Positions 1 to 10,929 of a DNA stretch of 64,000 bases are shown here, piece by piece. The DNA is taken from assembly GCA_015179045.1 (NCBI GenBank), contig WHUZ01000012.1, positions 992,001 to 1,056,000 on the forward strand. Reading direction: 5' to 3'. Numbering within the stretch: position 1 is the first letter of the stretch; each line of letters opens with the position of its first letter. Source of the stretch: Kalaharituber pfeilii (lineage: Eukaryota; Ascomycota; Pezizomycetes; Pezizales; Pezizaceae). The notes beneath the pieces are model-generated. The model saw only the letters and a program-made list of their open reading frames with translations, was not told the origin of the DNA and made no database searches. Position numbers and translations under genes: made by a program.

Positions 1-636
1 AAGCAGGCTCTGGGCTGCCGCTAGGCGGGGCCAGCAGCTCTATACTGCGTACGGCAAGGGGAGCACACGACGCACTGCCCGGAGTGCCTCCTGGGTCCCT
101 GAGCCAGCGCTGGCTGCGCGCTGTTGCGGCGATGCACTGCGTCTGTAATAAGGTTAATATTGCTATGGTAATTCCTCTTTTCTCTTTTAGAGTTTGCCTC
201 TCTGGCCTCGTTTCTTTTTCCGCCCACGGCCTTCTGCAACTTGCGGTGTTGGCCCAGACGAGCAGGTGGTGGCGAGCTGGGGCTGGGCCACGGGGGGGGT
301 GGGGGGGGTGGGGGGGTTGGAGCAGCCCGAGCAATTGGCTATTGAGTGCTTCTTGCAGGATCTTGGGCGTCCAGTGGGGGGGATGGGATCGAGATTGGGG
401 ATGGGGACACTGGCCGATGGCGGGCGGAGCGAGGATTTCGGCAGTCAATTGCGTGACAGTCGGAAAGGGCGGAGCTTGGAGGACGGGCTTATGACGGCCT
501 GGGCCCGCTGCTCCGTCTACGGGGGGAGAATGGCATCTTATAGGCGCTGTGCTGATACGCTCTAGCGTAGCTCGTGACCTGTGATGGGGCCTCGGGTCTC
601 AGGCCGGCGGCAGTAGCGCAACCAGAGCGGAGGAGG

Positions 637-668
<32 letters not shown>

Positions 669-1856
669 AGGGCGGAGGGCGTGGAGGGCAGCGCAGCGTT
701 CTTAGCTGGGGCAGTCGAGCGGGTGGGCGGGCGGCGAGGAGCAGCCCGCGCGCAACGTGTTGAAGGCAAAGCCAATGCAGCGTCCAGCGCCCAGCGCCCC
801 ACTGGCTCGAGCGGCGAATGCGGTTGGTCGGCGGAGGCGATTCGAAAGCACGACAGGGCCAGCAGCGACAGTGCAGTGCGTGCATGGGCATGCGCATCCC
901 AGCCAAACCATGTTATGATAACGCTTCCCATCTGTGGTGTGGCGGCCGAGCTTGTTGTAGAGCACTCGTACAGTTATCAGTTATTTACGGTGCCTAAAGC
1001 GTCCCATGTCCCATGTCCCACTATAACTACAGCGTCAGACTTGTACTCGAGTACGTGGTCTCTGCGTGCTAATTGTCCGTCCTGTAGCCTCAACGTCCAT
1101 CTTCCTGCAGGGAAACGAATGCAGCAATAATTTATCATACAGCACTTTGATGAAACCCCCGTCCTGCAATAACATATCATACTGGTCGGAACTGACGTAT
1201 GGGTTGAGGTGTTGGCAGGTGCAGGGTTCATCCGAGGCTGGTTGGCGCGCTTGGCGCGCTTGGCAGCATCATCCCCCCCGATCTCGTGTGACAAAACTCC
1301 GACTCTGGAAACAGACTTAGGCTGTTTTGCTAGCCTTACCGTAACACAGGGCTCGCAATATCAACGTCAAGCTATGATACTGTATTTGACTACATCATGA
1401 AGCACTGCGGAGAGCATCAATTGAGCCCATCCTGATGTGCTGGTTCTCCAATTGGCATGTGCAGCATCAAACGGCTGCGGGAATACGTAAGTACACACGG
1501 CGTTATTTCCCTCACTACCCAATTTGTAGATGCTGCTGGTGAGGTCCGATCAGAAAGCTTGGTTCTACTGACTTCACCAAAATTAGTACGCCCCATGTTG
1601 GCGATAACATGAGATAAGATTAGATCAAATAGATTGGTCTGTAGTTATGTAATGCAGCCGCATGCGTGATGCCAAGATTTCAGGTGAGGTGCAACAATTC
1701 TGCCAGAAAAAAAAAAAGAAATATGTTCTCAAGACTTCTGTTTTTCCGACCTTGAGGGCCAATCCCCAGCACTGCGACGAGAGGAGCTCGAGAAAGCCGC
1801 TCAATTGTCCTCCTTACCTGCTGTGCCTCCCACGAGAAGCGTCGATTATCGCCAGA
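1..1856. other. Intergenic, G-rich; no gene recognised
   Basis: No open frame here has family resemblance or coding-like composition; short frames on both strands are low-complexity products of GC-rich DNA. Guanine runs sit at about 291-320. A GGGCGGT-type repeat lies at about 640-670. The last few hundred bases probably carry the UTP21 promoter and 5' UTR, including an A-tract near 1707-1720. Confidence 0.6.
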
Positions 1857-4800
1857 ATGCCCTCAGTGGACCCCATAGCTGCGAACAAGCGGCAAAAGAC
1901 AGACACAGATCTCCAGACCAGCGCACAGAAAGTCGGCCCAGACGTCAAAACTCACTCGCGCATTCTCGCGCCATATAGGGTGTGATCCAGCTTGCATGTA
2001 ATCGCGCATGATATAGACCAACTAACGAATGAATCGTTTATAGTCACTTGGTCACATCACATCCCCCACTGTACCCTTCAGTTGTATCCCCGCGGCTCCG
2101 CAACATTTCAAGTCACCACTTCCGTAGGAACAACTCTCCAGACCTATGATGTCCGACACTTAAATTTGGTCTTTTTATCATCCCCATGCACGCCCGCTGA
2201 TATCCGGAGAGTTGCAGCCTGGAAAGAATACATCTATGCAGCATTCGGAGGAACAGTGGCGGACACCGCACATGGAGTATGGGTGTTTCGACGGGGTAAG
2301 AAAGTGGCGGAGCTAGAGTCGCCATTGGGCGGCTGGAATAAAGACGGCTGGAAGGAGTTGCTAATTTTTGGTGATTGGGTTGTGGGAGCCTTCGGCAATG
2401 GCGAGATGGTAATCTGGAAGGTCTCTACGAAGGAGGTGCATACGGAAATTCAATCTACAAAAGGCGGAGAAATATTAGGAGTGGTACATCCAAGCACTTA
2501 TTTGAATAAGATTGTGGTTGCACGGATACGCGGGGAATTGCAGATATGGAATGTCAAAACAGGGTATGTTTGAGTTGTGCTCATGGGATTTGATGCGTGG
2601 CTAATGTGCAAACCGCAGAAAACTGAAATACACATGTTTACTGTCTATTTCTCCTGGGACTACAATCACATCACTTATAAATACTCCCCACCTTCACCAC
2701 ATTGCATTTTCCACCTCTGACGCTCAGATATATATTTACAATATCCTGACAGACACCCTGCTCTTCTCATTGGGCTTCAAGGCCCCTAGCTCGAAAAGAA
2801 TAACAAGCTTATCATTCTGTACAGACCCTTCTGTGGGCGCAGGAACATCTCCGGAAGGACAGAAAGCCAGCCATAGTGGCTCTGGTAGGATTTTGGCAGC
2901 GGGAGATAATGAAGGGGATATCACATTATGGGACCTAGAGAAGCGCAGGATTGTGGGGGTAATGAGAAGTAGCCATAGCAGCACTGGAGGTGGAATTCTG
3001 AAATGTGAATTTCTCGCGGGACAAAAAGTCATGTTGACGACAGGGGGTGACAACAGTTTGAAGGTTTGTCATATATTCTCTCCTCAAATCACACATTCAC
3101 TAACCGTAAGTTTCAGGAATGGATTTTTGATTCTCCACACACAATCTTACCACGCATTCTCCGCCAACGTAGTGGTCACAGTGCTCCTCCTACCTGCCTG
3201 GCTTTCCACAACCCTTCGGAGTCCCATTTCCTGCTGTCATCCTCCCAGGACCGCACATTTTGGAGCATATCTCTCCGCAACGATAGCCAGACTTTCGTGA
3301 TGTCCCAAGGAGCTACAGGCGTCTCACGCAAAGTGAAAAAGGCAAATTTGAAGGAGAAGCTCGTTGAGACTAAAGCGCCTCCTATCACAGCCATAGCGAT
3401 ATCAGATTCCGATGGTGCAAAGCGAGATTGGGAGAATATACTCACGGCGCATAGGGGAGAAACAGCGGCAAGGACCTGGCATTATGAGATGAAGAGACTG
3501 GGTCGATGGGTGTTTCCCACCGGTGACGGCGGGGAGGTGAAAAGCGTTGCCGTAAGTGCCTGCGGTAACTTTGGGTTTGTTGGCAGCTCCAAGGGGAGTA
3601 TTGACATGTGGAACCTGCAAAGTGGTATCAAGCGCGGGACATTCCCTCCGAAAGTTGCAGCGCCGAAGAAAAAGTCCCAACAGCCGGTAAAAGCTGTTCC
3701 ATTCAATGGACATCAGGGCGCAATCACGGGTATAGTCACAGATGCTACGAACCGGTGGATAGCGTCGACGGGGCTGGATGGGAAGATCAAGTTTTGGGGG
3801 TTCTTGACAGGGAAACTGCTACATGAAACTGATTGGTCATCGTTCACGGCGATAACGGCGGTGAAGCTATATCGAGAGAGCGATCTGCTGGCGGCTTCTT
3901 GTGATGATTTATGTGTTAGAGTGGTAGATACGGAAACGAAGAAGGTCGTTCGTGAGCTGTGGGGATGTGGGGGAAGAATTAGCGATTTTGTAGGCTCCAG
4001 CCATTCTGGCATTCTAACTCATCAGGCTAACTATCCCTTATGTAGTGCTTTTCCAACGATGGGAGATGGCTGATCGCAGCATCTATGGACTCCATCATCA
4101 GAATCTGGGACTTGGCAACAGGCCACCTGATCGATGGTATCAAGACAAAAAGTATAGTAACCGCCCTTGCCTGGTCGGGCCGTGGAGAGTTTCTAGTGAC
4201 CGGACATGTTGATGATGTCGGTGTCAGTCTCTGGTAAGCCCTTCATTCCTTTCATCCTCTTAAGCAAACCATCTAACGAATTCCATAGGACAAACCGCAC
4301 CCTCTTCATCCGCATCCCTACAAGACATATTAAGGAAGAAGACATCGTTGAGCTCAACATGCCATCCACCTCCGGTGAAGGCGGCGTCAGCATCATTGAC
4401 AGCGCAATCAACAAGATTGAAATCGAGGATGGTGGCCAAGAAGGCGACTCGGGCATCTACGTCTCGAAAGACCAGCTAAGTGAGAATATGCTGACGCTGA
4501 GCTTGGTGCCCAAGACGAGGTGGCAGACATTGCTACACTTGGATTTGATTAAGGTACACTTTACCCTTCTCCCCTAGATATCCAATATAAAAACTAACCT
4601 CACATTCCCTTCTAGCAACGGAACAAACCCACAGCCGCCCCCAGCAAACCTAAAAATGCCCCATTCTTCCTCGGCGCCCTCTCCTCACTCAAAGACCCCA
4701 ATACTCCTCTTAATGCCATCGCCAACCCCAGCGCCAACCCCCTCCTCCCAACCCCGGAAGAAGCGGCCGAAGCCGCCGCACTCGCCGAAGCCGAAAAATC

Positions 4801-5452
4801 CCGTATCCTTCGCCTGCAATCCGCCTCGAACAATAAGCTTACCAACGGAAGTCAGAGCATTGCCACCTCTCTCCTCCGCGCCTGCGCGCCTTCTATGCCG
4901 TCCTCTTCCCGCAAGAGCCTCAATCCTGCTCCGGATCCCGCCGCGCTCTCAAAATTCATTGACCACTTCAAAACTCTTTCCCCCGCGCTCGCGGACCTCG
5001 AAATCCGCAGTCTCGATACCTCCTTCTGGATGTCTGCGCCTTCCGACTCTCCCACAGATATCTGGCTCGGCCCCAGCTCCCACTCCGATTCCGGATCTTC
5101 CGACTTCGATGCCACCGATGACGGCGAGGACCCCGAGTCCCACATCGACGAGCCTACCCTCTTTATACAATCTCTCACCTCCCGGCTCCGCCTCCACCGT
5201 GACTGGGAGCTAGTTAACGCCTGGATGAACGTGTTTCTCAAAGTCCATGGTGAATTGATCGTGCAGATCTGTTCTGCTGCACCCCCCTCCGATGGGAAGA
5301 AGCGGAGACTCTCTACAAGGCAAAAGCGCGCACAGAAGTTCCGGGATGCGCTGACGGAGTGGAGAGAAGAGCAGGGGAAAGAAGGGAGGAGGATTGCAGA
5401 GCTGGCGGGATACTGCGCTGGCGTGATGGGATTTCTACGGAGTTCAAGGTGA
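1857..5452 (+). CDS. UTP21: UTP21 (WDR36 family), U3 snoRNP / SSU processome WD-repeat protein
   Basis: Structural WD40 subunit of the UTP-B module of the nucleolar small-subunit processome, needed for 18S rRNA maturation. Proposed exons: 1857-1997, 2044-2563, 2619-3063, 3117-3989, 4046-4233, 4289-4553, 4616-5452, about 1088 residues. Family landmarks: N-terminal LAPYR, TTSVG followed by QTYD, HPSTYLNKIVV, GGDNSLK, GHSAPPTCLAF, SSSQDRTFWSISLRND, CGNFGFVGSSKGSIDMWN, WLIAASMDSIIRIWDL, TGHVDDVG, then the Utp21-specific C-terminal helical domain (TLSLVPKTRWQTLLHLDLIK onward to the end). Two tandem beta-propellers are expected from the family. Anomaly: the start-codon frame hits TGA at 1983 because of a GTGTG at 1980-1984, whereas conserved VIQLA and the good intron 1998-2043 (CTAAC branch) need a 2-nt shift. 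An in-frame canonical alternative, intron 1980-2081, would delete a conserved first strand. Identification is very secure; the first exon-intron junction is not. Confidence 0.94.
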
Positions 5453-6416
5453 TTAGGGTTACAGATGGTTTGAGGCGGGAAAAGGAGGGGTACAATAGTA
5501 TCCGGCAGTGTTAAAGAGATTAAAATTTCCCTTTCTAGCATTTTATTGATATACTCAAGGGAATTTCTCACGTTAAATTCAAGTTATGTTGATGTATAAT
5601 CACACAATGATTCTGAAATCTATTTATGCACTCCAATTAGACTGTATATCACATGCCGAACGACAATAAGGGTAGGCGCACTTGGGCGCTCCACGGTTCT
5701 TCATTCCCACGGGGGAAATCAATCGTATAGGAGTGTACTCGTTCCGAAAATAGGCTGCTGACGTCCGCTTCCGTGGAAATGAGCACTATTCCCAAGTACT
5801 GTTACCCTCAATATATCATTCCCGTGAACACTACAGGCCGCCCGTGAACACTACAGGCCGCACCCCCCACCATCGCACCCTTTGCTTGCTTAAAGAACAA
5901 AAGCAAAACAATCATTGATGCAACGTTCAATAGGCAATGTTAATACCTCTTTTTTTTTTTCTTTTTTTCCTTTCTTTTTTTTTCCCCACAGGGAGCTTTC
6001 GACGACGTCGGAGCCAATTTTATAGTTAGCTAGATTTCTTCTGTTGTATTAGTTCTCATGCCTTGCATAACCACACGGGGATGCCGATGGCCTTACCAAG
6101 GAAAAAAAAAAAAAAAAAAAAAAAGGCGCGATGACTAGCTCATAAGCAACTGTGAACAATTTTGACTATAACTTGTGAAGGAGTACATGATAGCGGCGAA
6201 TGTATACAGATGCATTCAAGAGGGGTGCGGCTTGAAGTTACAATAATAGTAGAGTGAGGCGAGGCTGGAGGAGGTGGGCCATTTCTCAAATGGATCAATT
6301 GGATACGATTTCAGATTCGTGGAAGATACAAGGCTGTCTTTGAGTTTATCAACTATACTGAGCCAGTTATGTAGGTATGCTTGGAGGGCAGCCGGTGCTC
6401 TTGAACCAAGCATTTA
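5453..6416. other. Intergenic with simple repeats
   Basis: No supported gene. It holds the probable UTP21 3' UTR, a short tandem duplication at about 5820-5862, a T-rich tract at 5950-5990 and a poly(A) run of over 20 at about 6102-6124. The minus-strand frame at 6216-6413 has no recognisable product. Confidence 0.6.
5820..5862. repeat. Tandem duplication, two ~20-bp units
   Basis: The unit CCCGTGAACACTACAGGCCG occurs twice head to tail, essentially identical, which suggests a recent replication-slippage or repair duplication. No coding function is apparent. Confidence 0.85.
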
Positions 6417-6990
6417 CCATCACCGATAGGGTAATGATGTGCCCACCGGTAATGATGCGCCCTCTTGGCACTCCTCATGCATTCTCCCATCGTATTACTT
6501 ATTGCAGGTATGACATATATTGAAATTATATACTACAAGGCTAATTCAACATTGCTAAATCAGAATCTTTCATCAGAATCACACAAAAATCAATAAATCA
6601 AGATGTATGACTAAATCTATCATTCTCCATCAAAAAAAGCCCCCTTTCTATATAACCTGTCCAATATTACTCAAAATCAAGATATTATTATAAAAAGCTA
6701 TCAATACATATTTGTCCTGCATTGGTCTATTAGGTTATAGTCAGAAGTTGCATGCAGAGTTCATCTGAAATAACTATACTTTCAAATATATAGAGAAAGC
6801 TTATATTCTCAGGCTAATCTTTGTACATCAATATCACTATTAGTGTTCTCAAAGTTTTCGGGTGATCTAGAAATGCTACAACTATGCATGGTAATAGCTG
6901 AAGGACTGGAGGTGATGGCTGTAGCCTTATTTGAGGCCTTCGGTAGAGATGATAAGCTCTGTAGGTAAGAATTTGCTAATAATACCTTTA
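6417..6990 (-). repeat. Left inverted arm of the foldback element
   Basis: This arm is the diverged reverse complement of the right arm. Matching landmarks include GCCTGAGAAT, ATATATTTGAA, TCTGACTATAAC-like and CCTGCAATAAGTA motifs in the same order. It includes a degenerate coding remnant matching the serine/proline-rich C-terminus encoded near 7740-7890. The inner boundary is approximate. Confidence 0.75.
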
Positions 6991-7433
6991 GTACTGGGTG
7001 GCTAGTAGAGTGAATATGTACACATATATGACGTATGCGATATTCTATTGCTATTGCATTGCTATATAAGCTGCGTAGAGGAGTACATAGCTAGTCAAAT
7101 GGTTCTCTATACCTACAATCCCCGTTATAATGAGATTGCAGGATGAAAGCAGTGCTTGAAGTAGCGGAAAAGAAAAAGTAACAAAATTTGGAAAAATAGC
7201 CTGAGGTAAGAGGAAAATGTAACAGATCTGGTAAACATAGAGAGTTACGGTCAAAAAGACACTTGACTAGTGATGCTCGCTAGTCCTCTGCGTAGCTCAT
7301 ATGATATAGCGCTCATTTATGCGACTGCGACGCCGCCCGATATCAGCTCGCATATCACTTGCATATGCGCATATCGTATGCGCCACCGACCACCCACCCT
7401 ACGGTTGTGGTGAACCCGTAACAGAGAAGAAGT

Positions 7434-7892
7434 TAAGAGTAGCAGTAGAAAAGATCCTGAAAGCAGAAAAACAGGCTGAGAAAGTAGAGAAGTAGCAGAG
7501 TGCTATTAAGAAAGGAAAAAAGGGCTATTGAGGAAAAAAGGTGATTAGGTATGAAAGAGTATAAAAAGAGGATAAAATAGAAGCAAGAAGAGAAGAAACA
7601 TAAAGTAGCTAAGCGGACTACAATGAGAGGTCGTGGGGCAGTTCGCACACAGGGCCACGGCCGAGGGAAACCTATAGTTAATGTTCGGGGAGGGTCTAAA
7701 CAGCTAAGGGAGGGGGTAGTTAGAGAAGTATCATCAGCGAATTTTGAGCCACAGAGCTCATCATCTCTACCAGAGCCCTCAAATGAGGCTACAGTCATCA
7801 TCTCTAGTCCTTCAACTACCACTATGTCAAGTCCTAGCATTTGGAGATCATCTGAAGACTTTAAAGATACTGATAAAGACATCGAGATCTAA
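7434..7892 (+). pseudogene. Decayed transposase C-terminal end inside the foldback core
   Basis: From 7434 one frame reads a lysine/glutamate-rich stretch (VEKILKAEKQAEKVEK) interrupted by stop codons. An 89-codon open frame (7623-7892) follows, starting MRGRGAVRTQGHGRGK and continuing into a Ser/Pro-rich tail. A basic, helical end like this is usual at the C-terminus of fungal pogo-like transposases, but no catalytic domain remains. The tail is also recognisable, in inverted orientation, in the left arm. No independent function is inferred. Confidence 0.5.
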
Positions 7893-8224
7893 AGCCTGAG
7901 GTTGGCCTGAGAATCTGAATTTTAGCTATATATTTGAAGGTATACTGCATTCCAGATGAATTCTATATGCAATTGCTGACTATAACTTAATAGACTGATA
8001 CACAATGATTAAGAATTGATAGATCTCTCTAATAATATTTCAATTTAGATGATATTAGATAGGTTATTTGCAAGAAGGTCTTTTTTTGGATGGAGGATGA
8101 CAGATTTATTCAGAGATCTTGACCTTTTGATTTTTTCATATACTGATGAAATATTCTGATTTAGCGATATGAATTAGCCTTGTGGTATGTAATTTTAATA
8201 TATGTTGTATGCCTGCAATAAGTA
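7722..8224 (+). repeat. Right inverted arm, inner part, interrupted by the pogo insertion
   Basis: This part matches the reverse complement of about 6480-6990 through to the sequence CCTGCAATAAGTA, where homology stops exactly at the TA used by the pogo element. The arm resumes at 10875 after the two inserted elements. Confidence 0.75.
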
Positions 8225-10445
8225 CTGTAGATGACTGGCTTACTAACCACGACGTGCTTACTAACCACTGAAAATCGGCATGGTTCCGGTTCACTTTTCG
8301 TACAATTATCTACATAAATACCACTCTATACCCATGCAAATACCTATGCTTCTTAATTTCCTGCAACTATATCCACACTGCTTTTATTTTTCGGCCTCTT
8401 CGCTGTTTTTCTGCTTGGCTTACCGCTGGTTAACTCTGTGTTGGTGATAGGTGCGGATGCGGACCCAGGTTTCTCGGCACCATCGATGCGAGGGGGTATT
8501 TTCAACACAAACACAAGGGAGCGAAGCTCAGAAGGCTTAGAAGATGAAGCTGGTAGCTATTAAAATTAGTAGAGATTTATTAATTAAAGAGATGTGGAAA
8601 AATACTTCTGAGTTCCTAGTGGTTGTTTCACCTGAATCCGGCACATCAACCACTGGAGAGTTATCTAAAGAAATACCTGCTAGCCGGAGCCGGAGGAGTT
8701 CTGCACCTGTGATTGCCCTTGCAGTGGTAATAACCTTTCGTCCCTTATTGTTTTTTTCCTTTGATCGCCTATCCAATGCTATCTCCAAGTCACGAGTACG
8801 TTCCTTGTCCAGAATACTATGAGTGAGAGACTGCTCAGCCGCAGAGCTGAGCTTTTGGATTAGAAGTGGTATTTCTGGTGCTGCTGGGTTTTCTTTATGA
8901 AGATGAAGAGCATAAAGAGTGGTTTGTCGGACTGCGCGAGAATTGGATGGGGTAGGAGGTATAGTCTTCCGGGGATTAGAAAGCATAAATTTTGGGCTAT
9001 GGACTGTCACAGCTCTGAGTGGGTTACTCCTGTTTGTAGGTTGCGGAAGCTTGCTTAAGACTACTCGATAGTTGATTGGCCATATACCACTGCTGGCAAA
9101 TGCTGACTTGATATTTTTGGGAGTATAAGTAAGTTGACGAGCTTCTCGAAGAATGCTATATAGTGTCAGCTATTGATTCTAATTTAAATCAACCTTGAGG
9201 CTAGTCTAACATACAGTAGAAAGTTTCTCTTGCTAATAGCTTCACGTCCAGTTCGCATAGCCTGTTCTACACCACGAGCGTAATAATGCTGAAGGGGTCC
9301 AAAAAGTCCAACGTCTAATGGCTGCAAGAGATGTGTGGTATGAGGTGGGAGGCAAAATACAATAATATCATGCTGTATACAATAATGCAGAAAGTTCCAA
9401 CTAAAGTGAGAGTTGTGACCATCAACGATAAGAAGTCGATATTGACGTGGAAGTGTTCGGAAAGAGGTGTGCGGTTCAAAACATAACCGAAGATAGTCTG
9501 CACTCAGGATTTGATTCGTCCACCCTTTATCTGAATATGCGAAAACAGTATCCGAATCTTTTTCATTCAGATACTCATACCATGCATCTTGATGTGATTT
9601 TCCCTTATAAATAATCATGGGTGGTAGTAAAAATCCATCTGCAGCAACCGTTTCTAGTAATGTAATAATCTCACGATTTCCGTCTTTCATCATAGGTGGA
9701 CTTTTCCTCCCTCGCCTACAAATAACCTTCACTCGGGGTGACTTTCCCATCAATAAGCCCTTTTCATCCATATTATAGATATATTGTGGTGAAAGTTGGT
9801 AATCATCAATGACTTTCTGTAGCTTTCGAAGGGCATCCTTAATAACTATAGGATAGGAGGATAAAATCCGTTGTTTTTTGACTTGAGAACTGAACTTAGT
9901 AGTCAATTCGGGATTTCGGTCTAGAAATCGTGAAATCCAATGTTTTCCCGGATTTTTGTCACATTCTCGAGCTCGAAGAATTGTTCGTGCCATTTCTCGT
10001 ACCATATCTACCCGAAGCGGTAATCCCTGATTATCTAACCATATACACCACTCCTTAATTACTTTCTCCTCTGCTGGTGTTAATAGCTGTATATCCTCAT
10101 TCGCTTGTCTTCGACTTTTTGTACCACCATTGATTCTTGCTCTTAATATTGGATATGGTATCCCATAGTTATCTGCAGCAGCTCTAATACTCTCTTCCTG
10201 TCCTAGGCGGTAGGCTTGTATTGCTTTTGCAATACTACATTCTCGCTGATCATCTTTCTGACGTTGTTTGATTCTACCCATGATTGACTGCTGGTGATAG
10301 AGAAGTCCGAGTTTTGCCAGAATTCTATATTATTCTTCATCTACGGTTTCTAATGCACTGGTTAACCCCTCTCATGATCTCTCAGAAAAAGCAATTTTTG
10401 GTTGGTTCGTTAGCATGTCTTGGTTCGTTAGTGCGTCACCTACAG
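8225..10445 (-). mobile_element. pogo/Fot1-type (Tc1/mariner superfamily) transposon, near-complete
   Basis: A 2221-bp element bounded by TA target duplications (8223-8224 and 10446-10447). The ends are imperfect inverted repeats of about 55 bp: the left reads CTGTAGATGACTGGCTTACT and the right end in reverse complement CTGTAGGTGACGCACTAACG. Each contains a doubled CTTACTAACCA / CTAACGAACCA submotif that may be a transposase binding site. Inside is one minus-strand transposase gene. It inserted into the right arm of an older inverted-repeat element. Confidence 0.88.
8537..10281 (-). CDS. pogo/Fot1-like DDE transposase (HTH_psq, CENP-B-type HTH, DDE core)
   Basis: Cut-and-paste transposase, about 568 residues. 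Exon 1 is 10281-9194, a 38-nt intron covers 9193-9156 (GTTGAT, CTGAC, TATAG), and exon 2 is 9155-8537. The N-terminus has a Psq-type helix-turn-helix (about 15-60) and a CENP-B-like second HTH (about 65-130, with LTPAEEKVI and PGKHWISRFLDRNPEL). The catalytic triad is D172 (YNMDEKG), D287 (IVDGHNSH) and D323 (LLQPLDVGLF), a DD35D spacing as in Fot1/pogo. The intron joins ...YVRLAS to SILREARQLTYTPKNIKSAF, restoring the conserved post-catalytic segment; if it is not spliced, the protein stops at 9184 and the tail is lost. No other stops or frameshifts, so the copy may be functional. A CENP-B-like domesticated protein is unlikely because the terminal repeats are intact. Confidence 0.88.
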
Positions 10446-10450
10446 TACTA

Positions 10451-10873
10451 CAGTTTTCCCTTGCTATACCGGACCTCGTTGTACCGGAAACCTTGCTATA
10501 CCGGATACTCTCAGGTTGCTACATACCGCTCCCATACAAAACCCTCTTGCTATACCGGACGCACTAAGAATACCGGACCGGACAGGAATTGCCAGGCACT
10601 TACCCCCCTGTCTCCATACAAATAATATTTGCTATACCGGATACACTAACACTGATACGTCCAATCTTGGCTATCCCACATTGCATTCACCTTGCAGATG
10701 CTTACTAAACTTAACATTACATAATAAAATTAGGCTGTCGTTGTTCCCAATTACATTAATTTTCCTGCCCATCCCTATTCTGTTCTGCCAAGCATTTTAT
10801 TCTATAACGGAACCTTGCTATACCGGACGAAAAAGGCCGGATTTTACAGATCCGGTATAGCAAGGGAAAACTG
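10451..10873. mobile_element. 423-bp MITE with TA target duplication and internal TATACCGGA array
   Basis: Perfect terminal inverted repeats of about 22 bp (left CAGTTTTCCCTTGCTATACC), flanked by TA at 10449-10450 and 10874-10875. There is no coding capacity. The terminal motif TTGCTATACCGGA recurs internally in direct orientation near 10464, 10494, 10549, 10630 and 10814, with partial copies near 10480 and 10568. It inserted 3 nt from the right end of the pogo element, at a second TA of the same target. Its ends differ from those of the neighbouring pogo element, so another transposase presumably mobilised it. Confidence 0.85.
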
Positions 10874-10874
10874 T

Positions 10875-10927
10875 ACGAGCGTGAGGAGGAGTGCCAAGAG
10901 GGCGCATCATTACCCCATCGGTGATGG
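10875..10927 (+). repeat. Outer tip of the foldback right arm
   Basis: The sequence AGTGCCAAGAGGGCGCATCA and the following ATTACCCCATCGGTGATGG are the reverse complement of the left tip at 6417-6475. Position and orientation show it was continuous with 8224 before the two insertions. Confidence 0.8.
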
Positions 10928-10929
10928 TA

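Larger units (their letters stand above)
6417..10927. mobile_element. Old foldback-type DNA element with ~0.55 kb inverted arms, carrying nested insertions
   Basis: The left arm (about 6417-6990) read in reverse complement matches, with many substitutions, about 7722-8224 and then, after the inserted elements, 10875-10927. The outer tips are inverted copies of CCATCACCGAT followed by GGGTAATGATG-like sequence, and TA dinucleotides (6415-6416 and 10928-10929) flank them, as in Tc1/mariner-type target duplications. The arms carry related remnants of the C-terminal coding end and 3' flank of one element type, so the structure is two 3' ends in inverted orientation around about 0.7 kb of core. 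Without the inserted pogo and MITE it would be about 1.86 kb. Family is unknown; a pogo or Tc1-like ancestor is inference. Confidence 0.75.

Noticed and set aside
84..1400. Several ORFs in the first 1.4 kb
   Set aside because: Driven by GC-rich simple sequence; no domains, no splice partners, multiple overlapping frames equally open.
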